Shown here: positions 5,297-5,445 of the stretch, in pieces
Layout: each line of letters begins with the position of its first letter
How positions within the stretch are numbered: the first letter of the stretch is position 1
NCBI GenBank assembly: GCA_027451785.1
Contig: DAIDIS010000186.1
Location: 1-5,445, forward strand
Origin: Acidimicrobiales bacterium
GTDB taxonomy: Bacteria; Actinomycetota; Acidimicrobiia; Acidimicrobiales; JAKAVM01
Direction: 5' to 3'
Length of the DNA stretch: 5,445 nucleotides
Position numbers and translations under genes: made by a program
Notes under the pieces: model-generated
What the model saw: the letters and a program-made list of their open reading frames with translations, nothing else
The model's database searches: none
Told to the model about the DNA's origin: nothing

Positions 5297-5445
5297 CTAA
5301 ATGACTTCTCCGAGTTCGCCCAAGAGCATTCTCACACTTTTTCTCAGCGCATCCAGAGCCCGTGCCCTCGTTGGGCCAACGCTTCCGATCGGAATTCTGA
5401 GAATTTCAGCCATCTCCGCATAGCTGCATGGCGGGTCTGCCAGGA
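5297..5445 (-). CDS. ECF-type RNA polymerase sigma factor, C-terminal end (partial)
   Basis: The last 48 codons of a minus-strand gene run off the right edge of the window and end at TAG (5297-5299). The translation contains DPPCSYAEMAEILRIPIGSV followed by GPTRARALDALRKSV. This is sigma-70 region 4.2: the helix-turn-helix that recognises the -35 element, in the form DPPxSYxEIAxxLxxPxGSxGPTRARxLxxLR common in actinobacterial ECF sigma factors. The protein would direct core RNA polymerase to a specific regulon. It ends soon after region 4 (RMLLGELGEVI), so no long C-terminal extension is present here. The region 2 sequence and the family number lie outside the window. No anti-sigma gene follows on this strand before tRNA-Asn. 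Confidence 0.85.
   Translation of the reverse strand, partial: LADPPCSYAEMAEILRIPIGSVGPTRARALDALRKSVRMLLGELGEVI

Overview
The window looks like a stretch of a high-to-moderate GC actinobacterial chromosome. Three things suggest this: the ECF sigma C-terminus with its IGSVGPTRARAL signature, a secreted Thr/Gly-rich IPT/TIG-repeat protein, and a GGDEF protein with a Ser/Gly/Pro-rich tail. An Acidimicrobiia-like lineage is my guess from the style of these proteins. It is an inference; no marker here proves it. No phage, IS element, CRISPR array, integrase or other mobile-element gene is visible.

Layout from left to right. (1) 1-2205, plus strand: the 3' part of a long gene for an extracellular IPT/TIG (immunoglobulin-like) repeat protein, open at the left edge. 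It has the tail of one domain, one full IPT, a different domain of about 180 residues with two cysteines, then five more IPT domains. Some repeat units are almost identical at DNA level and one is a mosaic of two others. (2) 2196-2267: a small hairpin around the stop codon, then a strong 17-bp hairpin terminator that can serve both directions. (3) 2416-2488, minus: tRNA with CAU anticodon, best read as tRNA-Ile2. (4) 2650-4782, minus: a 710-residue GGDEF diguanylate cyclase with an intact catalytic motif and inhibitory site, a marginal membrane segment and a long low-complexity tail. (5) 4783-5093: its leader, with an unusual arrangement of inverted repeats around the Shine-Dalgarno. (6) 5094-5166, minus: tRNA-Asn(GTT). 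(7) 5297-5445, minus: the last 48 codons of an ECF-type sigma factor, open at the right edge.

Everything right of the terminator lies on the minus strand (sigma factor, tRNA-Asn, GGDEF protein, tRNA-Ile2) and converges on the IPT gene. The regulatory genes (ECF sigma, c-di-GMP synthesis) and the surface protein could belong to one surface or adhesion programme, but adjacency is the only support for that. The most unusual points are the domain order of the GGDEF protein, the leader structure that places its ribosome binding site in a hairpin loop, and the mosaic repeats of the IPT gene, which allow an in-frame 355-codon deletion. I see no complete undescribed multi-gene system in this window.
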